DNA of 21,867 bases from the IMG/VR virus record IMGVR_UViG_3300023223_000583, positions 1 through 21,867 of that record; one strand, written 5' to 3'. Under the pieces are notes generated by a model that saw only the letters and a program-made list of their open reading frames with translations, did not search any database and had not been told where the DNA came from. Position 1 is the stretch's first letter. Each line of letters starts with the position of its first letter. Made by a program: the position numbers and the translations under genes. Below are positions 8,301-16,562 of the stretch, piece after piece. This stretch comes from a virus.

Positions 8301-8808
8301 TAATCAGAAAGTCCAGCAGGGGGATAAGTCTCCTTTAGCCAGCACAATACGTGATATCACATTATTGACTCAAGTGCTCCAGAACCTTCCGCTGTTTTTC
8401 GAAGGAACCGAACATATTGGTAAGTCGCTTGGCCAACCTGACCTGCCAGGGCGGGACGGTTACGTTGTCCGGACTGATGGCACCGAAAGGATTGTTCCGG
8501 GCGTTGATAACAAAAAGATGGATGGTGTTTCCAATCCTGTACTCGGCGACCTTGCCAAGATGTATAAGATGGGAATGCTTACCAATATGGGTGATGACCC
8601 TAATATTAATTTGATGTATCCGTATCAGAGCAATCAAGAATTGATGCAAAAGGTTGATAAGTTGGATGCTTCTATTAGAGCTATCCCTGGAAGCATGACT
8701 CAGTTTAATATGACTTATGATGAATTTGAGCGTTTAGTTTTAGAGATATATAAATCTCAGGATAAAACAGTTGTCAATAAATCTAAAGTAGGGAGGCGAT
8801 TTGACTAA
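5374..8808 (+). CDS. Tape measure protein, 1144 aa (TP901-type)
   Basis: Starts at GTG 5374 (the first possible start in frame), overlapping the upstream gene; TAA 8806-8808. Layout: an N-terminal charged coiled coil (about residues 50-180); a TP901-type tape measure core (about 225-480, including TFEKANAELAGVLGKTRDEI and the Ala/Ser-rich GIDASSSSTALRNIF); hydrophobic segments at about 503-543 and 574-594; a long Lys/Glu/Arg coiled coil (about 600-960); then a C-terminal tail. It sets tail length and occupies the tube lumen until DNA ejection; the hydrophobic part is thought to enter the host membrane. By the family rule of roughly 0.15 nm per residue the tail would be near 170 nm (inference). 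This is the clearest evidence for a long-tailed phage. Confidence 0.93.
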   Translation: MSDQIDNNELFGGDLFGGNPLKNIQILLPLVQQLNTEFTNLGKTLKSAFGAGALPKTKKDLDDFTKAEKQAKVASDTLNKTKQEELKLRERLKQANSDQIQQNEQLKVQLTEQRKINKNLAKETLGLVNSYDRLVKETNEAQNNFKKLAAEFGVNSTQAKKASKIFLQLDNRLRNINTAARDGRRDVGRYSIALGNARARLISVAQAAGITGGLFGAFRLFRNATETVRTFEKANAELAGVLGKTRDEIRPLTEDALRLGSVTTKTATDVNKLQIAFSRLGFSQEQVLALTEPTINGSIALNAGLEETAELTGAIVNTFDDFSAVNAPEILDQLTVATQSSALNFEKLNTSLPIVAGAANAAGVPFNKLLALLGKLSDAGIDASSSSTALRNIFIESAKQGLNYEEILSKIVNEQDKLTSATDEFGKRAAVSATVLSANIAATEELAESIANAGGAAERVAEEQLDTLDGSIQLLTSAWEGFILSLNDGTGVITGGLRRAVQFLAKNLVTILKVIGSLVAGFIAFKTVLIVVSLAAKIHAITLRAAAAAQTLFNGGIKIGTVLMRLFNKVTKLNPIGLLIGALTAAAVAFGFFSDSADEATESQKELNEAVKEGQKLLDDIAELEARGRTVSKLSKKQLKDFIADIDTRIDENSRKNAAILKQEQSVAEPIRRLRENLLNENIRLNTELLEADLKVSRRLEITARLRRNNEVLQANLTVDAQVKNLEGFTKSISIENAKRLQILKKAAEAQLRLIPPSGETDEEKKARIKREKLRVKEDEANLKRFLELQANDDRRAENARKARIDLAKFIAFTEEDQVAAVIRQRNKDLENLDLTEDERILIITKAEKDISDIRQKFRDAEKVASDEAAEQQKIKDDEAAELKKKRIQDAVDTVNAIANIQRKAFDERIKLIDKEINASKKREDAFRALAQKGSEDAEENLAFEQRKQAEAERERERQIRRQANIELIITGINTFNQKVQQGDKSPLASTIRDITLLTQVLQNLPLFFEGTEHIGKSLGQPDLPGRDGYVVRTDGTERIVPGVDNKKMDGVSNPVLGDLAKMYKMGMLTNMGDDPNINLMYPYQSNQELMQKVDKLDASIRAIPGSMTQFNMTYDEFERLVLEIYKSQDKTVVNKSKVGRRFD

Positions 8809-10525
8809 GTATGCGCAAGGTGCTTTGGAGATTGCCGGCAAGGAAGTACTGCTTCCGGAGGAATGGCCAGATATAGAAATCAAGGCTTCATTTGATGACG
8901 CCGATAACGCGACCATAAGTACTGAAAAAATTACTTTAGTTAATAATGCTGCCCAGGCTGCTATTAAACATATCGAGGACGGTAACACCGGCAAAGGGGT
9001 TGGTATTTTCGAGGGGCTTCCTGCAGTACTGCGAATATTTAACGATACCGATTCATTCGACGCCATCAACGGGTACTTAGATCTAACCAAAGATTATAGG
9101 CAGACGGCAGGGATCAAAGCAGAGTGTAGACTAGTGGATCCATCTCAAATGCTTTCATTTCAGGAACGGGCCGATGGCATTAGTTACGGGTTTCTTTTCG
9201 ATCAAGGCTTAATCACCGCATCAGATTTCACCCCAGTTAAATACGTAGTTGAAAAGCCGGTTAATCCGCTTGAATTGTTAATGATAGGAATTACCACCTA
9301 TCTAATGATCAAGGAGCTTGCCGAAGCGGTAAGAGATACTGCAGATGCTGTTTCCAATGTTGCCGCCCATTTCGCCGGTGGAGTTAGCGGGAGTCTCGCT
9401 TCAATACTATATGCCATAGCTATTGCCTTATTAAACGCAGCTTATGCTGTGTTGTTGGTAATAGCCATAATCGCCCTGGTCACTCAATTGGTGCAATTAT
9501 TATTTTCTCCTGTAAGGACTCATAAGACTACTTCGCTAAGAAAGCTTCTTGAGGTTGGATTCCTGCACATGGGACATGAATTTTCATCAGATATTCCTGA
9601 GCTAGATACTTACTTCTATCTTCCATCCAAGCCAACCGAAGAGGAGTCCGTTCAAACCGGGATCCCAAATACCAGTGATTTTGGTTATACAGTGGGTGAG
9701 CTTAAATTGCTTTGTGAGCGACTATTTTTAGCTAAGACAAGGATTATTGACGATGTGGTCCACTTAAGGCCGGAAAACGATCCCTTTTGGGTTAAAACAT
9801 CAAATTATGTGCTTCCCGATGTTATAGATGTTGAGGAAATAACCAGGTATAATACAGATGAGCTCAAGGCAAATATATTACTGGCCTTTGAAACCGATAC
9901 ATCCGACGAATGGACAATTGAAAACTTTACCGGTGCCAATTTCGAGGTTATTACTACTCCCAAGACTATTACAAATGATAAGTTCGTGTTGATCAAAAAC
10001 CTTGACGAGACACGCTTCAATCTGGCTCTAGGAAACAGGAAGGATGAATTAACCGACATTGAAGAGGCGTTAGAATTATTGGCCAGTGCTGCTGATAAGA
10101 TAATTAATTTATTTGGCGGTAATTTTTCTCTTGCCGGAGCAATCCAGGGTCGTAAAGGAATGTTAAAACAATGGAATAATATCCACAACTTAGCTAAATT
10201 GATTGTTATAGAAAATTCCAGGCTTCCAAAAAATCATCGGGACCAATTGTCTGCTCGTCATCTGTGGGAAGAATATCATAATTATAAATCGTTTGTCGAA
10301 AATGATTTTGAAAAGCAAAGAAAAATTTATACTGATGTTGGGATTGGATTTGGTCTTGAGGATTTTCTTACTCTTATTGATAATAATTACTTTACAACTG
10401 CAGATGGGCGAACTGGTAAAATAACTAAATTCACATGGAACGTAAGCAAGGATAGTGCTAAAGCTGATTTTTGGATAGAGAATAAGTATACTGAAAACTT
10501 GCAGCAAACTTTAATCGAAGCATAA
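8801..10525 (+). CDS. Tail tip or distal tail protein with hydrophobic helices, 574 aa
   Basis: The start is TTG 8801, overlapping the tape measure stop by eight bases and preceded by GGGAGG (8791-8796); no nearer ATG exists in frame. The N-terminal 150 residues (EVLLPEEWPDIEIKASFDD onward) look like a beta-rich tail-tip domain. Residues about 155-240 are strongly hydrophobic, including an Ala/Leu/Ile stretch around 199-237 that could span a membrane twice. The C-terminal half is alpha/beta with a helical tail (LPKNHRDQLSARHLWEEYHN). As the gene right after the tape measure it holds the Dit or hub position. The membrane-like segment is atypical for Dit, so it may belong to the DNA-injection machinery. 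No enzyme motif is visible. Confidence 0.75.
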   Translation: MTKYAQGALEIAGKEVLLPEEWPDIEIKASFDDADNATISTEKITLVNNAAQAAIKHIEDGNTGKGVGIFEGLPAVLRIFNDTDSFDAINGYLDLTKDYRQTAGIKAECRLVDPSQMLSFQERADGISYGFLFDQGLITASDFTPVKYVVEKPVNPLELLMIGITTYLMIKELAEAVRDTADAVSNVAAHFAGGVSGSLASILYAIAIALLNAAYAVLLVIAIIALVTQLVQLLFSPVRTHKTTSLRKLLEVGFLHMGHEFSSDIPELDTYFYLPSKPTEEESVQTGIPNTSDFGYTVGELKLLCERLFLAKTRIIDDVVHLRPENDPFWVKTSNYVLPDVIDVEEITRYNTDELKANILLAFETDTSDEWTIENFTGANFEVITTPKTITNDKFVLIKNLDETRFNLALGNRKDELTDIEEALELLASAADKIINLFGGNFSLAGAIQGRKGMLKQWNNIHNLAKLIVIENSRLPKNHRDQLSARHLWEEYHNYKSFVENDFEKQRKIYTDVGIGFGLEDFLTLIDNNYFTTADGRTGKITKFTWNVSKDSAKADFWIENKYTENLQQTLIEA

Positions 10526-10749
10526 TGAATGTACATGAGTCATTAAAAGATTTGAACAAATTATTGGATAATAATGCGAATTTTGTAAATGAGAATTTGG
10601 ACTATGCCAATAAAATGCTCGATCAGATTCCACAGGATAAGAGGGATGAAATGCGTTCTCACATGACCGACATTAGGGGGGCCATGAAGAGTATGGATAG
10701 TAGTAAATTAATGGAAACTATAAATAAGTTAAAGAACGATGCCCGTTGA
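10525..10749 (+). CDS. Small helical protein, 74 aa
   Basis: ATG 10525 shares one base with the upstream TAA (TAATG); TGA 10747-10749. The product is wholly helical and charged (DLNKLLDNNANFVNENLDYA, then RDEMRSHMTDIRGAMKSM) with heptad-like spacing, so a short coiled coil is likely. It overlaps the next gene by 11 bases. Small helical proteins at this place in tail operons may be assembly factors; nothing specific is recognisable. Confidence 0.75.
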   Translation: MNVHESLKDLNKLLDNNANFVNENLDYANKMLDQIPQDKRDEMRSHMTDIRGAMKSMDSSKLMETINKLKNDAR

Positions 10750-13219
10750 TGTTCTTGTAAGTAATAGAAAGGTTTTCGACCCGTTAAAAAACGACGAAGA
10801 TTACTTGTCAAATACGGGCGATTTCGCTACGCATCAGGCAGGTAATGTCATGGATAATCCTAAGCGGGTTCTCGAAATTGATGTATCGTGGAGTACTGAA
10901 TCGACTGCATCCAAAAGGATAAAGGTAAGTGATGGAGCGACCGGAGCAGGTAATCAATGTGAGCTCATTGATGTGGGATCATTTCTAATTGACGGCTTTT
11001 CCGTTGGAGATACCTTTGATTTTCAAGGAGACTTGGTTGCGTTAGGCAGGGAGATAACAGGAATTTCTAATGATGGAAGTACATTATTTTTTGACGGATC
11101 GGCATTAGGTGAACTTACTAGTGCTAACATACAGTTGAGGGGAACTACTGATTTAACCTCTTTGATATATAACTATGGGATTATCGAGAACTCAGCTACA
11201 CCAAATTTTAAAAGTATTCTTGATAATTCAGATCAAACATTTTACACAACTGATATTGGCCTTGGCGGTCCGCGAAGTACTGCGCTTCAGGACGGGATCC
11301 CTCAAGGCACCGTTAAGGGCTGGGTCACCGGAAGCGTAAAGGTTGCTTTTGATTCTAATCCAAGTACTTATGTTCAAAGATTCACATTAGAACATGATTA
11401 TATCATCATTCCATATTACCAGGAGGGTGACGAAGCCAATATTAATGCCGGAATAAATCCGGATCTACTTCTGGGAAACAAGTCGCTTAAGTTTGTCGGG
11501 CGGTTTGAATTCAGAACTACGCTATCTAATATCAATAGTCGTAAGGTTGGATTTGATACCATTCAGCTTGGCGATGTCGGGGGGCTTGATGAAAACTTTA
11601 ATGGCTTCGATCCAAATTATAAATTAAAATCAATCGCTTACGAAGATGATGCCACTGCTCTGGCCGCGAATGGATTGATTGTGGATAAGACGACTAAGGT
11701 TACAATAAGGATTACCAGAACTATTGGAACCTTCACCGCTTCCGATCCATTTGTTGTGCACCATTCATTTTTACCTCAAGAAGCTGGGTATACTAATAAC
11801 ACTGATGATTTTAAGACGGTCTGGTTTTATGAACTTAAGCGACAATTACTCGGAGGCTCGACCGTATCAGGAACAATTATAACCGATATCAGTTCATCTA
11901 TTATTAGCCCCACTGAAATGGAGGCGGTATTTAAAATAACTTATTCTGTAACGCAGCAGACCAAATTATCAAATACTAATCTCTTCTTGCTTACTATTAA
12001 TATCGGCAATCCGTCCCTTACAACAGTATTGTCGGATAAGGTAATGGTCAAAGGCCAGCTTACGAATTATGTGAAAAATTCGGATATCCCCGATCTTATG
12101 ATATTGGATAAGTTCAAAATCTATAATCATCCGCACACCATTAATGTTGGAACCGCAGCGACCAGCCTTGAGGTATGGCCGGAGGATGGGATTGTTATCG
12201 ATTTCCGGTCGCACATGGATATTACCAAGAAATCTACAATCACCGGAGCTCGTCAGCGATTTGTAGCTTTCAATCCTTCGACCGGCGATATATTTGAATT
12301 AGATAAATTTGATTTATCGATCGATACATCAGTAATAGTTCCTTCCGGATCTGATTTTGTACAGAAAATGAATCTGGATACTATCAGGGGGTTTCAAATA
12401 CCTGACGATGACCAGTTTAATAAGGTTCTCTTCAAATCGGATATCCTTACCGGAGATGATCAGTTCTATGATGTTCAGATCGGCTTTAAAGTTCCCTGGC
12501 AGGATTGGTTGGCATTACCTGGGGCCAATAAAATATTCTATGATGAAACCAAGCCCAATAACAATCTTAATAAGCTTGCTTCCAATTATAACTTACTGAA
12601 TGGTTACGAATTACGTGCATTTATTGAATTTGATATTTTAAATGGTGACGTAACTACTAAATATCAATTCTCGTCTGCTTCAGGTGAGGTTAGACCCTAC
12701 GATGATGATGGTGATACGCCGGGAGATTTTGTAGGAACAATCTCGAGGCATACGCTTGCTGGTTTTGATATCGGTACCAATATCTTAACCGGTGACGATA
12801 CAATATTTAGAGTAACATGGTCCCATACTGCTCCTTTTGTATCTGTTTCAGACTTTTGGGTTGTGCACCGATTAGAGGAGGTTAATTCTCCATCCGGAAA
12901 TCCTTCCTTGGTAAGTTCGGTAAGGGCCAATAGAACCGATACCATATTGTTACCAAAAACCGGGGAGTCCTTTGTTACTAAAGTATTAGGAACGGGTCCC
13001 GATGCCGGTAAACTAATTACCGAATGTCGAATCAATAAAGACCTAGTTGATCTGAATAAAACATATAAGTTCTCGGCGCGTATAGGTAGCGTAGCGGGAT
13101 TGTTACCTGGTGATGATTGTACTAAGATAAAAGAAGATACAATAACACCGAAAGTACTTGAAGATGGAACAACATTTAAAAACTTGGAGAATTGTACTCC
13201 AACAATATTTGGTTGGTAA
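10739..13219 (+). CDS. Large beta-rich tail tip or baseplate protein, 826 aa
   Basis: ATG 10739 overlaps the upstream gene by 11 bases; TAA 13217-13219. The protein has no membrane segment and is rich in Asp, Thr, Gly and Ile with alternating strands throughout, as in baseplate or fibre-anchoring proteins. A related segment occurs twice: around residues 334-343 (ASDPFVVHHS) and around 704-712 (SDFWVVHRL), each at the end of a beta-sandwich-like block. 'TGDD.xF' turns occur near residues 575 and 688. This suggests tandem Ig-like domains. It is probably part of the receptor-facing tail tip. The family is not identified by name. Confidence 0.75.
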   Translation: MPVDVLVSNRKVFDPLKNDEDYLSNTGDFATHQAGNVMDNPKRVLEIDVSWSTESTASKRIKVSDGATGAGNQCELIDVGSFLIDGFSVGDTFDFQGDLVALGREITGISNDGSTLFFDGSALGELTSANIQLRGTTDLTSLIYNYGIIENSATPNFKSILDNSDQTFYTTDIGLGGPRSTALQDGIPQGTVKGWVTGSVKVAFDSNPSTYVQRFTLEHDYIIIPYYQEGDEANINAGINPDLLLGNKSLKFVGRFEFRTTLSNINSRKVGFDTIQLGDVGGLDENFNGFDPNYKLKSIAYEDDATALAANGLIVDKTTKVTIRITRTIGTFTASDPFVVHHSFLPQEAGYTNNTDDFKTVWFYELKRQLLGGSTVSGTIITDISSSIISPTEMEAVFKITYSVTQQTKLSNTNLFLLTINIGNPSLTTVLSDKVMVKGQLTNYVKNSDIPDLMILDKFKIYNHPHTINVGTAATSLEVWPEDGIVIDFRSHMDITKKSTITGARQRFVAFNPSTGDIFELDKFDLSIDTSVIVPSGSDFVQKMNLDTIRGFQIPDDDQFNKVLFKSDILTGDDQFYDVQIGFKVPWQDWLALPGANKIFYDETKPNNNLNKLASNYNLLNGYELRAFIEFDILNGDVTTKYQFSSASGEVRPYDDDGDTPGDFVGTISRHTLAGFDIGTNILTGDDTIFRVTWSHTAPFVSVSDFWVVHRLEEVNSPSGNPSLVSSVRANRTDTILLPKTGESFVTKVLGTGPDAGKLITECRINKDLVDLNKTYKFSARIGSVAGLLPGDDCTKIKEDTITPKVLEDGTTFKNLENCTPTIFGW

Positions 13220-13229
13220 AAAGAATTAG

Positions 13230-14156
13230 ATGGCAATACTTGAAACGATAACAAACTCAGCGCCCATGGTGCTTAAGTACTTGGCCGTTAAAGACGAGGC
13301 GAGTCCGGTACCATCAATAGTAGAAGAGGAAATATTAGATTTCTGCTTTTGTAATTTTGAATGTGATTACCAGGAACCTGTTTTTGCAACACTTCCTGCA
13401 GATGCATCTGATACCATCAAAAACGATCAGACGGCTACCTTATATCGATTATTTGATCCGGCCGACACCATAACCATCAATCTTATTAGAAATGGATTAG
13501 ACATTGCCGTATTGACTGGCTCTGCCCTGGGAACTGATTTCCCTTTGGGATCGCTTGTTCCACAGCCATTGTATAGGGGCTTTCTGATTGATTGGAATAA
13601 AGTATTAGATGCGCATGGCTCTGGGATATATCAGGTTAGAGCCGATGTGGTTATCTTGGGGACGCCGCTACAGATATTTACAAATGAATTCAATCTAACG
13701 CTTTTTAGTGAATATACTGCAGATAGGACTGTGAGGATTGAAACCTTCCAGAACGGTAACATAGAAAGCAGCCAATTTGATTATACCGACCTCAATTGGT
13801 TCCAATCGATCCGTATACCCGGTAAATTTTGGGATAAGCAGCCCAAGTTCACTACAGAAAACCTTTTGTCAGGATCCAGAAGTATCATCCAGGTACAGGA
13901 CTCGGTTCGAAATGTATACACGTTGAATACGGAGTTATTGAATTCCAAAGCTGCTAACAGGATGATATACGATTACTTTTTGGCAAATAAAGTTTTCATA
14001 ACTGATTACAATTTATTCAATTTTGAGATTTATAGACAGCTTGAGGTTTATCCGGAGGATTATGGAGACGCCACTTACTTTAGTCAATCGCGTAAGGGGA
14101 TATTCGAATTTACGTTCACGGACAAAAAGCAGGACATTCTAAAAAGAAATTTTTAA
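13230..14156 (+). CDS. Conserved Bacteroidetes-phage tail protein, 308 aa
   Basis: ATG 13230, ten bases after the previous stop; TAA 14154-14156. Cysteines near the N-terminus (FCFCNFECDY) are followed by beta strands. The C-terminal half contains 'DLNWFQSIRIPGKFWDKQP', then 'IIQVQDSVRNVYTLNTELLN' and 'LANKVFITDYNLFNFE'. I associate this pattern with a tail or baseplate family frequent in Bacteroidetes phages; its precise role is unknown to me. Its location between the 826-residue tip protein and the fibre genes fits a tail-tip component. No catalytic motif is apparent. Confidence 0.78.
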   Translation: MAILETITNSAPMVLKYLAVKDEASPVPSIVEEEILDFCFCNFECDYQEPVFATLPADASDTIKNDQTATLYRLFDPADTITINLIRNGLDIAVLTGSALGTDFPLGSLVPQPLYRGFLIDWNKVLDAHGSGIYQVRADVVILGTPLQIFTNEFNLTLFSEYTADRTVRIETFQNGNIESSQFDYTDLNWFQSIRIPGKFWDKQPKFTTENLLSGSRSIIQVQDSVRNVYTLNTELLNSKAANRMIYDYFLANKVFITDYNLFNFEIYRQLEVYPEDYGDATYFSQSRKGIFEFTFTDKKQDILKRNF

Positions 14157-14165
14157 TTTAGCATT

Positions 14166-14480
14166 ATGGCCGGAGAAATATCAAACTACGCAACTGAGGT
14201 AACAGTCATAGAAGGTGACATTGATTTAATCGATGTTTCCGTATTAATTTCGACCGGTCCTAATGTCTATGATAGCCAAAAGGCAAAGGCTCAGGCCCTG
14301 CTCACGCAAAGGCTTCCGTTTGGACTTGTTCAATCTAAAAAGGCATCGGGAAATACTGATTTGACAGCAGATGAGATTGGTGATTGGAGAGAACGCGTTA
14401 ACGGATCGGGCAATTTTGTTATTGAAGTTTGGAATGGTTCCGTATGGTTAGTTAGATTGAATTTATTAAAAGGATTCTAA
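14166..14480 (+). CDS. Small tail-associated protein, 104 aa
   Basis: ATG 14166 to TAA 14478-14480; the next gene starts in the stop (TAATG). It is soluble and acidic at the N-terminus (VTVIEGDIDLIDVSVLISTG). The C-terminus has 'NFVIEVWNGSVWLVRLNLLKG', a strand pair typical of small fibre or tail adaptor domains. It is tightly coupled to the fibre-like gene, so it may be a fibre attachment protein or chaperone. This is inference; no family is recognised. Confidence 0.7.
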   Translation: MAGEISNYATEVTVIEGDIDLIDVSVLISTGPNVYDSQKAKAQALLTQRLPFGLVQSKKASGNTDLTADEIGDWRERVNGSGNFVIEVWNGSVWLVRLNLLKGF

Positions 14481-16552
14481 TGAAAAAGATATTTGGATTA
14501 TTATTTGCATTACTTATTTGGGGCGGGGCTTCTGCTCAGTTTCCGGATACACAAGAAGTCACAGATGGTAACATCAGAGTCGACGGGGTTGTTAAAGTCG
14601 ATACGATTTTTAACACCGGAACCGGGAATCTTACAATTGATGATACTCTTCTTGTAACAGGTATAGTCGGAATTGGAACGGCTTCACCTTCGGCAGGGCT
14701 TGATCTAGTCGGTACGTTTCAGTATGTAGATGGAAATGAAACGCTTGACAGGATTTTAAGAACTGACGCAAGTGGTAATGCCACTTGGGTTGATCCGAAT
14801 TCTGTTGGAGTAACTACATTATATGCTATTAACGGATCGCTTTCTGGAAACAGAACTGTAGCTCAAACAGGGTTTACTTTAGACTTTACAGCAAGTGCGG
14901 TTGACGCCTTTTCTGTTGACGGAACAACATTCAGTGTTGACGCTTCAAATGGGAGAGTTGGGATTGGTACGTCTGCTCCTTTAACCACTATGCACATAAA
15001 TGGCGGTACTGTGACAGGAACTACTCCTTTAGTTGGAACAGTTTTAACAGTTGATAAAACAGGAGATTGTTTTGTTAGTGTTTTATCTGGCTCAGGAAAT
15101 AGCGCCGCTGTATTATTTGGAGATCAAGCCTCAAATCTTAGGGGGGCGGTTCTATACAATCACGCAGATGATGCTTTAAATCTTAGATCAAACGGTAATA
15201 CAACGAGAATCGGCATTAGGACAACTGGCATTAATATAGCTCAAAAAACTTTAATAGGAATTGGCACTTTAACAGAAACGCCAGTTTCTAATTTACATGT
15301 TATCCCCGGAGCTACAGCGCCCGTTGATGCGGCTGTTCTAGCCGGAACATTACTCACTTTAGAAGATGGCGATGCAGCCTACTTGTCATTTCAACATAAT
15401 GAATCTTCGACATCAAGAGGGTCTGGACTGTTTTGGAGTAGTAATTTAACAACCACAATGGGGGCTATCCTTTTCGATCAATTAACTACCAGCGTAGGGA
15501 ATCCAAGGGGATTTGATTTTAGAACGGGGGGGAATGTTAACAGGCTTCGTTTGGATAATTCGGGCGATATGTTATTAGCCTCCACAATTACCGGGGGTAC
15601 TACAGCTAATGCAAAGCTTGAAATTAATGGAAATGGCGCGACTTCAGCAACAAACGCTTTTGAAGTTCATAATTCAACAGGGTCAAGTAACACTCTGGTT
15701 GTAAGAGATGACGAAAGGGTCGGTATAAGAACTTCAGCACCAGGATCACCTTTACATATTTTTGGGGCAGGAAACAATCATATAATACTTTCTCAAGACG
15801 GAGGAAGCACGACAAGATACAGGCAATTTTTAGGTGATGGAACGGGCGGGTTTTTAGATGAGGAAATTTACTTCAAAACAGATAATGCTAATTTTCATTT
15901 TCAAAAAAGCGCATCAGAAGTATTAACATTAAAAACCAGTAGTGTTGGAATAAATAATCCAGCGGTAGCAAATACGGGTGTTTTTAGCGTAGGAACTTCC
16001 TCTGCGCCTACAAGAACAGATTTAATTGGTGGTGGAATTGATGCCTTGAGAATAACATCATCCGGTTTATTAGATGCAGGCATAGCATTAGGAACTAATG
16101 GATTATTTACAAGGGCTGATATTTTTGTTGATGATGCAAATCAGTTCCTTAATTTATCAGGATTCAATACCGATATAACATTTAATACAGGTGCTACGGG
16201 GGTAACCGAAAGGATAAGAATTGAACAGGGCGGTGATGTTGGAATCGGTACAACTAATCCGGTTGAAATTTTAAGTGTTACCAATGGTCAGAATATTGCG
16301 TTAGGGAATACCGCTGCAAATGGCTCCGCTACAAATACACTTGCAATATTAAACGGAACCGCTCCGGCTGGGGATATAGCGAATCTTATTCAGATTTTTT
16401 CACAAGACGCTACTGTCGGAGATGCTCAGGCGACATTGGGATTGTTTTTAGAACAGGCGGTTGAGGCTATTGGCACCTTTACGCCTTCACATAAAATACC
16501 GATATTTATTAACGGTGTTGAATATTATATACAATTGGATTCAGTTCCTTAA
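14480..16552 (+). CDS. Fibre-like repeat protein with Sec signal peptide, 690 aa
   Basis: ATG 14480 overlaps the previous stop by one base; TAA 16550-16552. The N-terminus is a clear Sec signal: Lys-Lys, a hydrophobic core (IFGLLFALLIWG), then ASAQ with likely cleavage at Ala-Gln. The body carries repeated VGIGT-type turns: VGIGTASP, VGIGTSAP, VGIRTSAP and VGIGTTNP, plus degenerate IGIGTLTE and IGIRTTG. Between them are Gly/Thr/Asn-rich strands, as in beta-helical or trimeric fibre shafts. The C-terminus (KIPIFINGVEYYIQLDSV) resembles the end of Bacteroidetes-phage fibre proteins. It is probably the receptor-binding fibre or side fibre. A Sec signal on a virion protein is odd: it may reflect a module recruited from a secreted host protein, or the product may be exported to the host surface. 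Confidence 0.75.
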   Translation: MKKIFGLLFALLIWGGASAQFPDTQEVTDGNIRVDGVVKVDTIFNTGTGNLTIDDTLLVTGIVGIGTASPSAGLDLVGTFQYVDGNETLDRILRTDASGNATWVDPNSVGVTTLYAINGSLSGNRTVAQTGFTLDFTASAVDAFSVDGTTFSVDASNGRVGIGTSAPLTTMHINGGTVTGTTPLVGTVLTVDKTGDCFVSVLSGSGNSAAVLFGDQASNLRGAVLYNHADDALNLRSNGNTTRIGIRTTGINIAQKTLIGIGTLTETPVSNLHVIPGATAPVDAAVLAGTLLTLEDGDAAYLSFQHNESSTSRGSGLFWSSNLTTTMGAILFDQLTTSVGNPRGFDFRTGGNVNRLRLDNSGDMLLASTITGGTTANAKLEINGNGATSATNAFEVHNSTGSSNTLVVRDDERVGIRTSAPGSPLHIFGAGNNHIILSQDGGSTTRYRQFLGDGTGGFLDEEIYFKTDNANFHFQKSASEVLTLKTSSVGINNPAVANTGVFSVGTSSAPTRTDLIGGGIDALRITSSGLLDAGIALGTNGLFTRADIFVDDANQFLNLSGFNTDITFNTGATGVTERIRIEQGGDVGIGTTNPVEILSVTNGQNIALGNTAANGSATNTLAILNGTAPAGDIANLIQIFSQDATVGDAQATLGLFLEQAVEAIGTFTPSHKIPIFINGVEYYIQLDSVP

Positions 16553-16562
16553 CTTTACAACT

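Noticed and set aside
12697-13254. 185-aa leftward frame opposite the end of the 826-aa tail gene
   Set aside because: It is antisense to a strongly coding frame, has no promoter and has low-complexity Ser/Pro/Val content; it is a shadow.
16461-16562. Longer N-terminus of the 152-aa exported protein from ATG 16461
   Set aside because: This part lies inside the fibre gene in another frame, and the product from ATG 16563 begins with a perfect signal peptide.
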